64,000 nt of DNA from Bifidobacterium criceti (lineage in GTDB: Bacteria > Actinomycetota > Actinomycetes > Actinomycetales > Bifidobacteriaceae). Under the pieces are notes generated by a model. The model ran no database searches. It was not told where the DNA came from and was given only the letters and a program-made list of their open reading frames with translations. Position numbers and translations under genes: made by a program. Positions 39,280 to 51,077 of the stretch are shown one piece after another; positions within the stretch are counted from its first letter, which is position 1, and each line of letters starts with the position of its first letter. The stretch is taken from NCBI RefSeq assembly GCF_002286935.1, contig NZ_MVOH01000015.1:1-64000 (forward strand), read 5' to 3'.

Positions 39280-41208
39280 GTGCCCGTATCACTTCCAGAC
39301 ATGAACCACGAACCCACAACCGACGACGACCGAGTCAACGACGTATACGAAGAGAACGAACAGACTTTCGCCGAACTCGGCGTCGACGGACCGATCGTCC
39401 ATCTGCTCGCTGACGAAGGCAAACGTGTCGCGTTCCCGATCCAGCAGGACACACTTCCCGATTCGCTCGCAGGGCGTGACGTGCTCGGCCGCGGCCGTAC
39501 CGGTTCCGGCAAGACGCTCGCGTTCGCGATCCCGCTCGTGACGCGCGTCGCCGCGTCCTTCGACGACGACCGCGAGCATGGACGCCGGGACCGACGCGGA
39601 GCGAAACCGCATCCGCGTGCCCTCGTCCTCGCACCGACGCGTGAGCTTGCGAACCAGATCAACGACGTCGTCGCGCCGCTCGCCGCGCTCTACGGCATGA
39701 CGACGACGAGCATCTACGGCGGCGTACGCTACGCGCGCCAGTTCCGCGACCTCAACGACGGTGCGCAGATCGTCGTCGCATGCCCCGGACGCCTTGAGGA
39801 CCTCATCGAACAAGGCGCGCTCACATTGGACGATGTGCGCGTCGTCGTGCTCGACGAAGCCGACGAGATGGCGGACATGGGATTCCTCCCGCCGATCAGG
39901 CGCATCCTCGGGCAGATCCCACGCACGGCGCAGCACATGCTGTTCTCGGCGACGCTCGACCACGGCGTCGACGCGGTCGTCGAGGAGTTCCTCAACGACC
40001 CGAAGGTGCACAGCGTCGACGAGGTGACCGACAGGGCCGACCTGATGACGCACCATGTGTTCCTGACGACGAAGGCGGACAAGAACGAACTCGTGCGCAC
40101 GCTCGCGAGCGGCACAGGACGGCGCATCCTGTTCACGCGTACGAAATTCCAAGCGAAGAAACTCGCGAAGGCGCTCACGCAACAGGGTATCCCGGCGGCC
40201 GAACTGCACGGCAACCTGAGCCAGAACCAGCGTGACCGCAATCTGCAGGCCTTCGAATCGGGATCGGTCAATGTACTCGTCGCGACCGATGTCGCCGCGC
40301 GTGGCATCGACGTGAGCGGCGTCGAACTCGTCGTCCAAGTCGATCCGCCGGACGATCCAAAGTCGTTCCTGCACCGTTCGGGGCGTACGGCGCGCGCCGG
40401 CAAGGCGGGCGACGTCATCACGGTCATCACCCCCGACCAGAAACGCTATGCACGCGGCATGCTGCGGCGCGCGGGTCTGTCGGTCAAGCCGCTCGAAGTC
40501 AGGCCCGATTCGCCGCAGGTCCTTGAACTCGTCGGTGAAGTCGCGGACAAGGTCGAAGGCTGGCAGCTGCCGGAACTCGAACGCAAACGCACAGGCGGAC
40601 GTCGTGGCGGCAACGCCTCGCGCCGCGACGGCTCACGGCGCGAGGCGCGCGAGTCGCGCAACGCGAAGGCCCGTCGCAACCAGCGGCGCACACGCGAACG
40701 CAACCGCGAGCTGCAGCGTGAGATCGACGCGGAACAGCGCGAATTCGCCGCGCGTTTCCTCGGCGACGTGCACAGCGTGCGCGATGACACCACGGATGCT
40801 GGCACGGCACACCGCGCACACGGTGGGGACGCGCATCGTGGGGACGCGCCGCGCAACCGCCAGGAACGCCGCGCCCGGCAGTACGGCGACGAACGTGCAC
40901 GCCGCGAACGGCGTGGGGAGTGGTATGACGGCTACGGGCGCCATACGCGCCGTGGCTGGTCCGACGGACGCGCGTCGGAAGAACGGCACGGTGGCAAACG
41001 CATCCACCGCAAGGAGCAGCGCATCGTGCACGACGAACGCGGTGAGGATGCGAAACGTCATGAGCGCCGTGAGGATGCGAAACGCAGGCGTCGGTACGAC
41101 AACAGTGATTTCGCGAAATCGGGCAAACGCGCGGGGTCGAAGAAGAACGGCGGCATGAAGCGCCGCGCGAAAGGCAAGCGCCGTTCCGCGCCGTTCCGCA
41201 CACGCTGA
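39280..41208 (+). CDS. DEAD-box RNA helicase with long basic C-terminal tail
   Basis: The 642-residue protein has all helicase motifs: Q motif ('VAFPIQQDTLPDSLAGRDVL'), motif I 'GRGRTGSGKT' (about residues 68-77), 'APTRELANQI', 'DEAD' in 'VVVLDEADEMADMGF', 'SATL', and 'HRSGRTARAGKAGDV'. After about residue 430 comes a low-complexity tail rich in Arg, His, Glu and Asn ('RREARESRNAKARRNQRRTR'), typical of RNA-binding extensions in actinobacterial RhlE/DeaD proteins. I choose GTG 39280 with GAAAGGCC upstream over ATG 39301, which lacks a site. The role is probably in ribosome assembly or RNA decay. Confidence 0.9.
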   Translation: MPVSLPDMNHEPTTDDDRVNDVYEENEQTFAELGVDGPIVHLLADEGKRVAFPIQQDTLPDSLAGRDVLGRGRTGSGKTLAFAIPLVTRVAASFDDDREHGRRDRRGAKPHPRALVLAPTRELANQINDVVAPLAALYGMTTTSIYGGVRYARQFRDLNDGAQIVVACPGRLEDLIEQGALTLDDVRVVVLDEADEMADMGFLPPIRRILGQIPRTAQHMLFSATLDHGVDAVVEEFLNDPKVHSVDEVTDRADLMTHHVFLTTKADKNELVRTLASGTGRRILFTRTKFQAKKLAKALTQQGIPAAELHGNLSQNQRDRNLQAFESGSVNVLVATDVAARGIDVSGVELVVQVDPPDDPKSFLHRSGRTARAGKAGDVITVITPDQKRYARGMLRRAGLSVKPLEVRPDSPQVLELVGEVADKVEGWQLPELERKRTGGRRGGNASRRDGSRREARESRNAKARRNQRRTRERNRELQREIDAEQREFAARFLGDVHSVRDDTTDAGTAHRAHGGDAHRGDAPRNRQERRARQYGDERARRERRGEWYDGYGRHTRRGWSDGRASEERHGGKRIHRKEQRIVHDERGEDAKRHERREDAKRRRRYDNSDFAKSGKRAGSKKNGGMKRRAKGKRRSAPFRTR

Positions 41209-41221
41209 GTGTTGGAAATGC

Positions 41222-41267
41222 GATGGGGGCCTGCGGCACATGATGACATGTGCCGCAGGCCCCCATC
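41222..41267. terminator. 21-bp bidirectional terminator between convergent genes
   Basis: The arms 41222-41242 and 41247-41267 are perfectly complementary around the tetraloop ATGA. They separate the rightward helicase gene and the leftward dehydrogenase gene, so one hairpin can serve both. Confidence 0.85.
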
Positions 41268-41300
41268 ATGTCAGTGGCATATGCCATCCGTGTCCACTAT

Positions 41301-42101
41301 TCACTGTCCGTCCGCGGCGCGTGGGTCGCCGCCGTTCGCACGTGCCGCGATGCGCGCGGCGAGTGCACGCGGCACCAACCGCGCGCCGAACGCGACCATC
41401 TTCGCGAGCGCGCCCTGATAGGCGAGCGCACTGCCCGCCGCCATCTTCGCATAGGCGAACGCGGCGGCCCTTTCGGGTGTCGATGGTTTGCATATGGGAA
41501 GTGTGAAGAAGTTGCTGCCGTGCATGTGCGCCGCCTGTTCGAAGCCGGTCGTGACCGGTCCGGGGCACACGGTCGTCACCGACACGCCCGTGCCGCGCAG
41601 TTCGTAGGAGACGGCTTCGCCGAGTGAGCGGACGAACGCCTTCGTCGCGTAGTACATCGCCATGTATGGTCCCGGCACCGCTGCCGCGACCGACGCGATG
41701 TTGAGGATGCGCCCGTGGCCGCGGTCGCGCATGTCACGTCCGAAGCGGTACGTCAGTTCCGTGAGCGCGACCATGTTCACCTGCATCATCGAGCGCAGCC
41801 GTTGTTCGTCCATATCGAGGAACGCGCTCCAGTCGCCGAAGCCGGCGTCGTTGATGAGTGTGTCGATCGTGATGTGCCGTTCGCGGGTGAAGCGGTGGAG
41901 GCGTTGCGCTGCGTTGGGCTGCGACAGGTCGAGGGTCACGGCGATGACGTTCGCGTTGAGGTCGTGTTCGAGTGTCGCCTTGAGCGTGGCAAGCCTGTCG
42001 GCATCGCGTCCGGTGATGATGATGTCGGCGTCGTGCTGTGCGCACAGCATCGCGAGTTCGCCGCCGATGCCTCCGGTGGCCCCGGTAATCAGTGTCGTCA
42101 T
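41301..42101 (-). CDS. Short-chain dehydrogenase/reductase (SDR)
   Basis: This 266-residue protein is a classical SDR: nucleotide-binding 'LITGATGGIGGELAML' (TGxxxGxG), 'LINDAGFGDW' (a variant of NNAG), catalytic Ser in 'LNIASVAAAVPGPYMAM' and 'YYATK' (YxxxK), then 'VCPGPVTTGFEQAA'. It uses NAD(P)(H) on an unknown substrate. The start is the ATG at 42101 with GAAAGGACG; the longer frame upstream has no ribosome site. Confidence 0.9.
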   Translation of the reverse strand: MTTLITGATGGIGGELAMLCAQHDADIIITGRDADRLATLKATLEHDLNANVIAVTLDLSQPNAAQRLHRFTRERHITIDTLINDAGFGDWSAFLDMDEQRLRSMMQVNMVALTELTYRFGRDMRDRGHGRILNIASVAAAVPGPYMAMYYATKAFVRSLGEAVSYELRGTGVSVTTVCPGPVTTGFEQAAHMHGSNFFTLPICKPSTPERAAAFAYAKMAAGSALAYQGALAKMVAFGARLVPRALAARIAARANGGDPRAADGQ

Positions 42102-42339
42102 GATCGTCCTTTCGCGTGTGCGTGGCGGCGCGGTCCGCCCAGTGGCCGCATGCGCCACATCATGTTGGTCCCTTGCGCACCCACTGTATCCCGGCATGAT
42201 GAGTGCCGCATGGTTTTCAGCTTCCCGGTGACGCGACGCGCCCGGCATCGGCATGTCTGCGGAATACCGTCGATTCCAGACGCGTTATGCTGTTGAGGAT
42301 TCCTACATACATGGATCATGACGGATGGGAGCGGAACAA

Positions 42340-45186
<2,847 letters not shown>

Positions 45187-45209
45187 GCGCGCCGGCGGGC
45201 GGCGGCCCC

Positions 45210-46715
45210 TCAGCGGCGCACACGTCTGCGCGCGAGCGAGACGACGACGCCGATCGCGAGGCCGACGCCCGCGGGCGCAAGCCAGCCGAGCGCGATGCCG
45301 TTGAGCGGCATCCAGCCACATGCCGTCTCAAGCCATGCCCAGCGGCCGCCGAACGCGGCGACGAGATGGGCCACGCCGTTCGCGACGCTGTCGATCGCCG
45401 TGAACAGCACCGTCCAGAAGTAGACGGCGGGGAAGTGCCGGGAGAACATGCCATCGAACAGCGACAGCACGACGAGGACGATCGCGATCGGGTACAGCAT
45501 CTCAAGGACCGGCACCGACAGCTTGATGATCGTGCTCAGCCCCATGTTCGCGATGAGCAGCGCGACAAGCGCGAACAGGACCGTCCATCCACGGTAGGAC
45601 AGCGGTTTCGGGAACTGTGTATGGAAGTACGACGAGCATGTCGAGATGAGTCCCGCGCATACGTTGAAACATGCGACGACGAAGATGACGCCGACGAAGA
45701 CGGTGCCGGCGTGGCCGAAGACCTCTTCGGTGAGGTTCGTGAGCACGGTCGCGCCCGTGTCGCCGGTGCCATTGATGCGCCGGTAGGAGCCTGAGACGGC
45801 GCCGACGAAGGCGAGCTGCGCGTACACGGCGACGAGCATGACGCCGGTGAACAGGCCGCCGAGGCCGGTCTCGCGCCGGTTGCCGGCCTCGGCGGCGACA
45901 CCCATCGTGCGGATGTTCGCCGAGATGACGATGCCGAAATACAGCGCGGCGAGCAGGTCCATCGTCTGATAGCCGTCGAGGAACCCCTGAAGCAGCTGGC
46001 CATGCGCATAGGCGCCGCTCGGCGCCGCGAACGGCGGGTGGGGAACGCACAGGCATGTGATGAACAGGACGGCGATCATGATAAGCAGCAATGGGCCCAT
46101 GAGTTTGCCGAGCACTTGCGAAAGCCGGTCGGGATGCTGCGCGACAAGCCAGGCGAGCGCGAAGAAGACGATCGAGTAGACGAATTGGACGATGCGCGTA
46201 TGGCCGCCGGCGAACGGTGCGAGCGCCATCTCGAACGATGTCGACGCCGTGCGCGGAATCGCGAACAGCGGGCCGATCGTCAGCATGATCGCGATGCCGA
46301 GGACCAGTGCGAACCGCTTCGACACACGGGAGCTGAGCGCGCCGAAGCCGCCCGCCCTGGCGACGACGATGACGCCGAGGATCGGCAGGCCCACTGCGGA
46401 TATGACGAAACCGGCCATCGCGGCGGCCGTGCGGCTGCCTGCAAGCGCACCCAGATACGGTGGGAAGATGAGGTTGCCGGCGCCGAAGAACATCGAGAAG
46501 AACGTGATGCCGACGACGATGCGTTGACGGCGCGTGAGCCGTGCCTCCCGTGCGCCCGGAAGCAGCACGCCGTCGGCGCGTTCGACGTGTTCTGCGATGT
46601 CTTGCGCGACTTCGTCCGCGGATTCCCGGGCGGGATCGTCGGCCGCCATCGTCTGGCGTCCGGGGGTGGATCCTTCGGGGTTGCCGTTTGGGGTAGTGGA
46701 ATCCGGTGTGCGCAT
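45210..46715 (-). CDS. brnQ: Branched-chain amino acid transporter, LIVCS family
   Basis: The 501-residue protein has a long hydrophilic N-terminus (about 60 residues) and then about 12 membrane spans. LIVCS features: 'IVVGITFFSMFFGAGNLIFP' then 'PYLGALAG' in the first span, 'LFAIPRTASTSFEMALAPF', 'GFLDGYQTMDLLAALYFGIV'. It takes up Leu, Ile and Val with Na+ or H+. GGAGG lies about 10 bases before the ATG at 46715. It is convergent with the copper ATPase and divergent from peptidase E. Confidence 0.9.
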   Translation of the reverse strand: MRTPDSTTPNGNPEGSTPGRQTMAADDPARESADEVAQDIAEHVERADGVLLPGAREARLTRRQRIVVGITFFSMFFGAGNLIFPPYLGALAGSRTAAAMAGFVISAVGLPILGVIVVARAGGFGALSSRVSKRFALVLGIAIMLTIGPLFAIPRTASTSFEMALAPFAGGHTRIVQFVYSIVFFALAWLVAQHPDRLSQVLGKLMGPLLLIMIAVLFITCLCVPHPPFAAPSGAYAHGQLLQGFLDGYQTMDLLAALYFGIVISANIRTMGVAAEAGNRRETGLGGLFTGVMLVAVYAQLAFVGAVSGSYRRINGTGDTGATVLTNLTEEVFGHAGTVFVGVIFVVACFNVCAGLISTCSSYFHTQFPKPLSYRGWTVLFALVALLIANMGLSTIIKLSVPVLEMLYPIAIVLVVLSLFDGMFSRHFPAVYFWTVLFTAIDSVANGVAHLVAAFGGRWAWLETACGWMPLNGIALGWLAPAGVGLAIGVVVSLARRRVRR

Positions 46716-46916
46716 CGTCGGATCGCCTCCAGCGAAATCGGGGGATATGGAGCGGGGGTGGACTGTTCAATCCTAGTCGCCGTGTATGGCGTCTCTGAAG
46801 GCGCGCGCTGTCGGCGAACAACCGGACAGATCGTCACCGTGTGCGGTGCACCCCTACACTGGAGGAAGGAACATGCGCGGTGATGGTGTACGGACCGCGG
46901 GACAGGGAAGGCCTAC

Positions 46917-47624
46917 ATGGAGCAATCGAACGACAGTGCCGGCATGGATGCCGCATCGCGCGGCCGGTGCCGCATGCTGCTCGCGTCGGCGGCGACGGGG
47001 CTGCTGCCGCTCATGCGTGCATGGGTCGATGATCTCGACGCCCGGACGATCGCGTTCATCCCGAACGCGAGCTTCGTCGAACGCTACGGGTTCACGAACC
47101 GGATGGTGGCGCCGTGGTGGCGCACGCAAGGGCTGCATGTGCGCGTCGTCGACCTGACGGGGCGCCGTGCGGATGTCTTGGCGCAGCTCGATGGATGCGA
47201 CATGCTGTATGTGTGCGGCGGGAACACCTTCCATCTCATGCGTTGCCTGCGTGGTGCGGGTGTCGTGCCGCTCATCCGCGCCCTCGTCGCGCGCGGTGTG
47301 CCGTATGTGGGGGAGTCGGCCGGCGCCGTCGTCACGGCACCGGACATCGACTACATCGAGCCGATGGACGAGCGGCGCGAACCGGCGGCGACGTTGCGGC
47401 GCCATATGGCCGCGCCGGCATGGACGCCCGGGCTTGGGCTCGTCGACGTGCACATCGTCCCGCATGTCGGGGGAAGGCTCCTCGGCGCCCCGGCCGACGC
47501 CATCCTGCGTGCGCACGCGGCGGACCCGACGTACATCGGGCTGCGCAACGACGAGGCGCTCATCGTGGATGGCGGGGATATGCGGCGTGTCCGGACGCGA
47601 TCGGTGTTGAGCCGGTTCATGTGA
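46917..47624 (+). CDS. Peptidase E-like protein (S51)
   Basis: The 235-residue protein has S51 landmarks: 'IAFIPNASFVERYGFTNRMV', 'DMLYVCGGNTFHLMRCLR' (GGNTF), and the nucleophile 'VGESAGAVVTAPDIDYI' (Ser in GESAGA). A C-terminal His is in 'LVDVHIVPHVGGRLLG'. S51 enzymes cleave Asp-X dipeptides or related peptides; some members hydrolyse cyanophycin. GGGAAGG precedes the ATG at 46917. The family is clear; the substrate is not. Confidence 0.8.
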   Translation: MEQSNDSAGMDAASRGRCRMLLASAATGLLPLMRAWVDDLDARTIAFIPNASFVERYGFTNRMVAPWWRTQGLHVRVVDLTGRRADVLAQLDGCDMLYVCGGNTFHLMRCLRGAGVVPLIRALVARGVPYVGESAGAVVTAPDIDYIEPMDERREPAATLRRHMAAPAWTPGLGLVDVHIVPHVGGRLLGAPADAILRAHAADPTYIGLRNDEALIVDGGDMRRVRTRSVLSRFM

Positions 47625-47751
47625 GCGTCCACGCCGCTTCGATGCGCCAGCCGATGTGCCCGCAGCGCAAGGCGCAGCCGTCCCGCGGTGGGCGGGAACG
47701 CGGTGCGTTAGACTTGAGGGCGGTATCGTCTATATCAATGGAGGAACGCAT

Positions 47752-49209
47752 ATGAGCGCAGAAGCAAACGTCGGCGTCGTAGGACTCGCCGCGATGGGCG
47801 CCAGCCTGGCGCGCAACCTCGCACGGCATGGCAACAGCGTCGCGGTTTACAACCGGCACTATGCACGTACCGAGCATCTCATCGACGCCTATGGCGACGA
47901 AGGCGAATTCCATCCGGCGAAGACCGTCGAGGAGTTCGTCGCATCGCTCGAAAAGCCGCGCACCGCGATCATCATGGTCAAGGCCGGAGCGGCGACCGAC
48001 GCCGTCATCGACGAGCTCGCCGAGTACATGGAGCCGGGCGACATCATCGTCGACGGTGGCAACTCCTATTTCAAGGACACGATCCGCCGCGAGAAGGAAT
48101 TGCGCGCGAAGGGGCTGCATTTCGTCGGCATGGGCGTGTCAGGCGGCGAGGAAGGCGCGCTGCTCGGCCCATCGATGATGCCGGGCGGCAGCGACGAATC
48201 ATGGACGCGCCTCAAGCCGATCCTCGAATCGATCGCGGCGAAGGCCGGGGACGGCGAACCGTGCGTCATGCATGTCGGCGAGAACGGCGCAGGCCATTTC
48301 GTCAAGATGGTGCACAACGGCATCGAATACGCGGACATGCAGCTCATCGCGGAAAGCTATGACATCATGCGCCGCGGGCTCGGCATGGACCCCGATGAGA
48401 TCGGCGATGTCTTCGAGCAGTGGAACAAGACCGACCTCGACTCGTACCTCATCGAGATCACGGCCGAGGTGCTGCACAAGAAGGATCCGCAGACCGGCAA
48501 GCCGCTCGTCGACGTCATATTCGACCATGCGGGCATGAAGGGCACCGGTACGTGGACCGTGCAGACGGCGCTCGAGCTCGGTGTGCCGGTCACCGGCATC
48601 GCGGAGGCCGTGTTCGCGCGTGGCCTGTCGGACCAGACGGCGTTGCGTGAGAAGGCGCAGGACGATCCGTTCGCCGGCCCCGACGGCCATATCGAACTCG
48701 GCGCCGAGACGCGTGGGACGTTCATCGAGCGGATCCGCCAGGCGCTCTACGCGTCGAAGATCATCGCCTATGCGCAGGGCTTCAATGAGATCGGCCGTGC
48801 CGCCGAGACATACGGATGGGACATCGACATGGCGCATCTCGCGCGCATCTGGCGTGCGGGCTGCATCATCCGCGCGAAGTTCCTCGACCGCATCTCCGAG
48901 GCGTTCAAGGACGGCGCCGCCGACATTTCGCTGCTGTTCGCCCCGTACTTCAAGCAGGGCATCGAAGCGAGCGAGCCCGATTGGCGCCATGTCGTCGCGA
49001 CGGCCGCCCAGGTCGGCCTGCCGGCCCCGGTGTTCTCGTCGTCGCTCGCGTATTTCGACGGCCTGCGCGCGAAGCGCCTGCCGGCCGCGCTCATCCAGGG
49101 GCAGCGCGACCTGTTCGGCGCCCACACCTACAAGCGCGTCGACGAGCCGGGCTCATGGCACATCCTGTGGGCCGAACCGGACCAGCGCGAGGTGAAGATG
49201 TCCGACTGA
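47752..49209 (+). CDS. gnd: 6-phosphogluconate dehydrogenase (decarboxylating)
   Basis: The 485-residue enzyme has a Rossmann 'VGVVGLAAMGASLARNLARH' and the family signatures 'IIVDGGNSYFKDTIRREKEL', 'FVGMGVSGGEEGALLGPSMM' and 'AGHFVKMVHNGIEYADMQLI' (catalytic Lys/Asn/Glu region). It converts 6-phosphogluconate to ribulose 5-phosphate with NADPH formation. GGAGGAACGCAT stands before the ATG. It is convergent with the pgl-opcA-zwf operon, so all oxidative pentose phosphate genes are clustered here. Confidence 0.95.
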   Translation: MSAEANVGVVGLAAMGASLARNLARHGNSVAVYNRHYARTEHLIDAYGDEGEFHPAKTVEEFVASLEKPRTAIIMVKAGAATDAVIDELAEYMEPGDIIVDGGNSYFKDTIRREKELRAKGLHFVGMGVSGGEEGALLGPSMMPGGSDESWTRLKPILESIAAKAGDGEPCVMHVGENGAGHFVKMVHNGIEYADMQLIAESYDIMRRGLGMDPDEIGDVFEQWNKTDLDSYLIEITAEVLHKKDPQTGKPLVDVIFDHAGMKGTGTWTVQTALELGVPVTGIAEAVFARGLSDQTALREKAQDDPFAGPDGHIELGAETRGTFIERIRQALYASKIIAYAQGFNEIGRAAETYGWDIDMAHLARIWRAGCIIRAKFLDRISEAFKDGAADISLLFAPYFKQGIEASEPDWRHVVATAAQVGLPAPVFSSSLAYFDGLRAKRLPAALIQGQRDLFGAHTYKRVDEPGSWHILWAEPDQREVKMSD

Positions 49210-49284
49210 CGCCTCCTCTCGTGCGGGACCTTGCCGTCATCAGGCGCACAGGACCGCGCGGGACACATGGCTGGGGGCCGTACG

Positions 49285-50088
49285 TCAGCCGCGCAGCCGC
49301 GCCGCCGATGCGCGGTCGGTGATCCACAGCACCTCCTGTGTCGCGTCGGCGAACGACGCGGGGTAGTGCGGGTCGCGCACATTGCGGAATGTCTCGTAGA
49401 CGGCGTCGGCCTTCGCCGCACGCGAGCCGCATATCCATAGATACGACGTGCGCGCGATCATCGGCACCGTGAACGTGATCCTCGTCGGCGGCGGTTTCGG
49501 CGAATCGTCGACGCCGACGACAAGCGTGCGCGGGTCGTCGATCGCGAGTTCGCCGTGGTCGGGGAACAACGACGCGAAATGCCCGTCGGGGCCGACGCCG
49601 AACATCATGATGTCCATCGCCGCCGTCTCACCGAGCTCGCCGAGGAGTTCGGATTGGTAGACGGCGGCGGCGTGGCGCAGCGCCTCACGCGTTTGTTCAG
49701 GCGTCGCGGCGGCGCGTTCGCGCTCCGGGCGCGTGTCCGCGGGCATCGCGTGGATCTGCGCATCATCCATCATGCCGGCCGCGATGAGCCCATCGAAGAG
49801 CGCATCCCGTGCCGCGTTCTCGTTGCGCTCGTCGCTTCCCGCGGGCACGAAGCGTTCATCGCCCCACCAGATGTGCACGCGGTGCCAATCGACGACGCCG
49901 AGCAGCGGCGACGCCGCGATCGCGCGCAGGATCGCGGTGCCGTCGGTGCCGCCCGTCACCGCGACGTCGACACGTTCACGGCCGTGCGCGCCGAGCACCT
50001 CGTTCATCGTCAGCAATGTGCGCGTGGCGACGGCCTCGGCGAACAGATGTTCGTCAGGGTAAGTGACCAGTGTGCGTTCCATCGTCAT
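49285..50088 (-). CDS. pgl: 6-phosphogluconolactonase
   Basis: This 267-residue protein is a DevB/Pgl-type lactonase: 'VDVAVTGGTDGTAILRAIAA', 'VHIWWGDERFVP' (conserved WGDERFVP) and 'DIMMFGVGPDGHFASLFPDH' (GxGxDGHxASLFP). It hydrolyses 6-phosphogluconolactone. The third gene of the zwf-opcA-pgl operon. The ATG at 50088 has GGAGG about 8 bases upstream; the ATG at 50106, which overlaps the opcA stop as ATGA, is an alternative start. Confidence 0.95.
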   Translation of the reverse strand: MTMERTLVTYPDEHLFAEAVATRTLLTMNEVLGAHGRERVDVAVTGGTDGTAILRAIAASPLLGVVDWHRVHIWWGDERFVPAGSDERNENAARDALFDGLIAAGMMDDAQIHAMPADTRPERERAAATPEQTREALRHAAAVYQSELLGELGETAAMDIMMFGVGPDGHFASLFPDHGELAIDDPRTLVVGVDDSPKPPPTRITFTVPMIARTSYLWICGSRAAKADAVYETFRNVRDPHYPASFADATQEVLWITDRASAARLRG

Positions 50089-50102
50089 CCCATGCTCCTC
50101 CG

Positions 50103-51077
50103 TCATCCTTGCCTCTGTCCTTGTGCAGCCCCGGCCGGATGGATGCGCCGCCATCCGTCGGTGATGACCTTCGCGTAGATCTCGTCGGGGTAGAGACGGC
50201 CGAGCTCCTCGCTCAGGCAGTCGCCGAGCGAACGCATCGGCAACGGGATTGTCTGGGAAGACTGCTCGGGCACGCTTATCGTGACGATGTCGTCATGGTC
50301 ATGGCAACGCACGAGGCTCAGCACCCCGCCATCCTCACGTGTGAGGCTCACCTCACAGATCGCCGTCGCATCGGCGTCGTCCTCGATCGAGACGGGGACG
50401 TCGAGGCTTGTCGCAAGCCATGCGGCGAGCAGGTCCTTCGGCAGGTATTCGGGTTCACCGATGACGTTCGCGGCCGTGATGCGCATGTGCGGCGGCTGGT
50501 CGAGCATCGCCGCGAGGAGCGCGCGCCATCGTGTGAGCCTCGTCCACGACATGTCCACGTTCTTCGGGGAACGGTTGCGGCGCAGGTCCTCAAGCGTACG
50601 CACCGGATTGGCCGAACGCATCGCGTCGGTGATGCGCGACTGCGCCATCGCGCCGACGAGGTCCTTCGACGGGTTGGCGGGCGCATCCGTCGGCCACCAT
50701 GCGACGACCGGCGCATCCGGTACGAGCAGCGGTGTGACGAGCGTGTCGAGATGGTGGATGAGGCCGCCGCGCGGACGCAGCACGATGATCTCACCGGCGC
50801 CGGCGTCGGCGCCGATGCGCACTTCGGCGTCCAGATACGTGCGGTCCTCCTCGGATTCGGTCATGCGCCGCGAACTCGGCGCGATCGCGATGACACGGCA
50901 TGGATGGTCGCGGCTCGCCTCGTTCGCGAGGACGAGCGTGTTCTCCAGATGGTCCTCATCGGTCACGATGAGCAATGTGAGCACACGTCCGAGCGCGACC
51001 TCGCCGCGTTCCTCGTGCAGTTCGTCGATCTTGTTCGAGATCTCATTGGTCTCGGTGTCCCTCATCGTGATGATCAT
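50103..51077 (-). CDS. opcA: Glucose-6-phosphate dehydrogenase assembly protein OpcA
   Basis: The 324-residue protein has OpcA features of actinobacteria and cyanobacteria: 'RVLTLLIVTDEDHLENTLVL', 'HPCRVIAIAPSSRR', 'HHLDTLVTPLLVPDAPVVAW' with 'WWPTDAPANPSKD', and a C-terminal 'GDCLSEELGRLYPDEIYAKV'. It is needed for assembly or redox control of Zwf. GGAGG precedes the ATG at 51077; the start overlaps the zwf stop (ATGA). Confidence 0.9.
   Translation of the reverse strand: MIITMRDTETNEISNKIDELHEERGEVALGRVLTLLIVTDEDHLENTLVLANEASRDHPCRVIAIAPSSRRMTESEEDRTYLDAEVRIGADAGAGEIIVLRPRGGLIHHLDTLVTPLLVPDAPVVAWWPTDAPANPSKDLVGAMAQSRITDAMRSANPVRTLEDLRRNRSPKNVDMSWTRLTRWRALLAAMLDQPPHMRITAANVIGEPEYLPKDLLAAWLATSLDVPVSIEDDADATAICEVSLTREDGGVLSLVRCHDHDDIVTISVPEQSSQTIPLPMRSLGDCLSEELGRLYPDEIYAKVITDGWRRIHPAGAAQGQRQG

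Noticed and set aside
36758..39319. Very long leftward open frame across the YeiH and uracil permease genes
   Set aside because: It is a GC-driven antisense shadow rich in Asp, Arg and His, overlapping two clear transporter genes.
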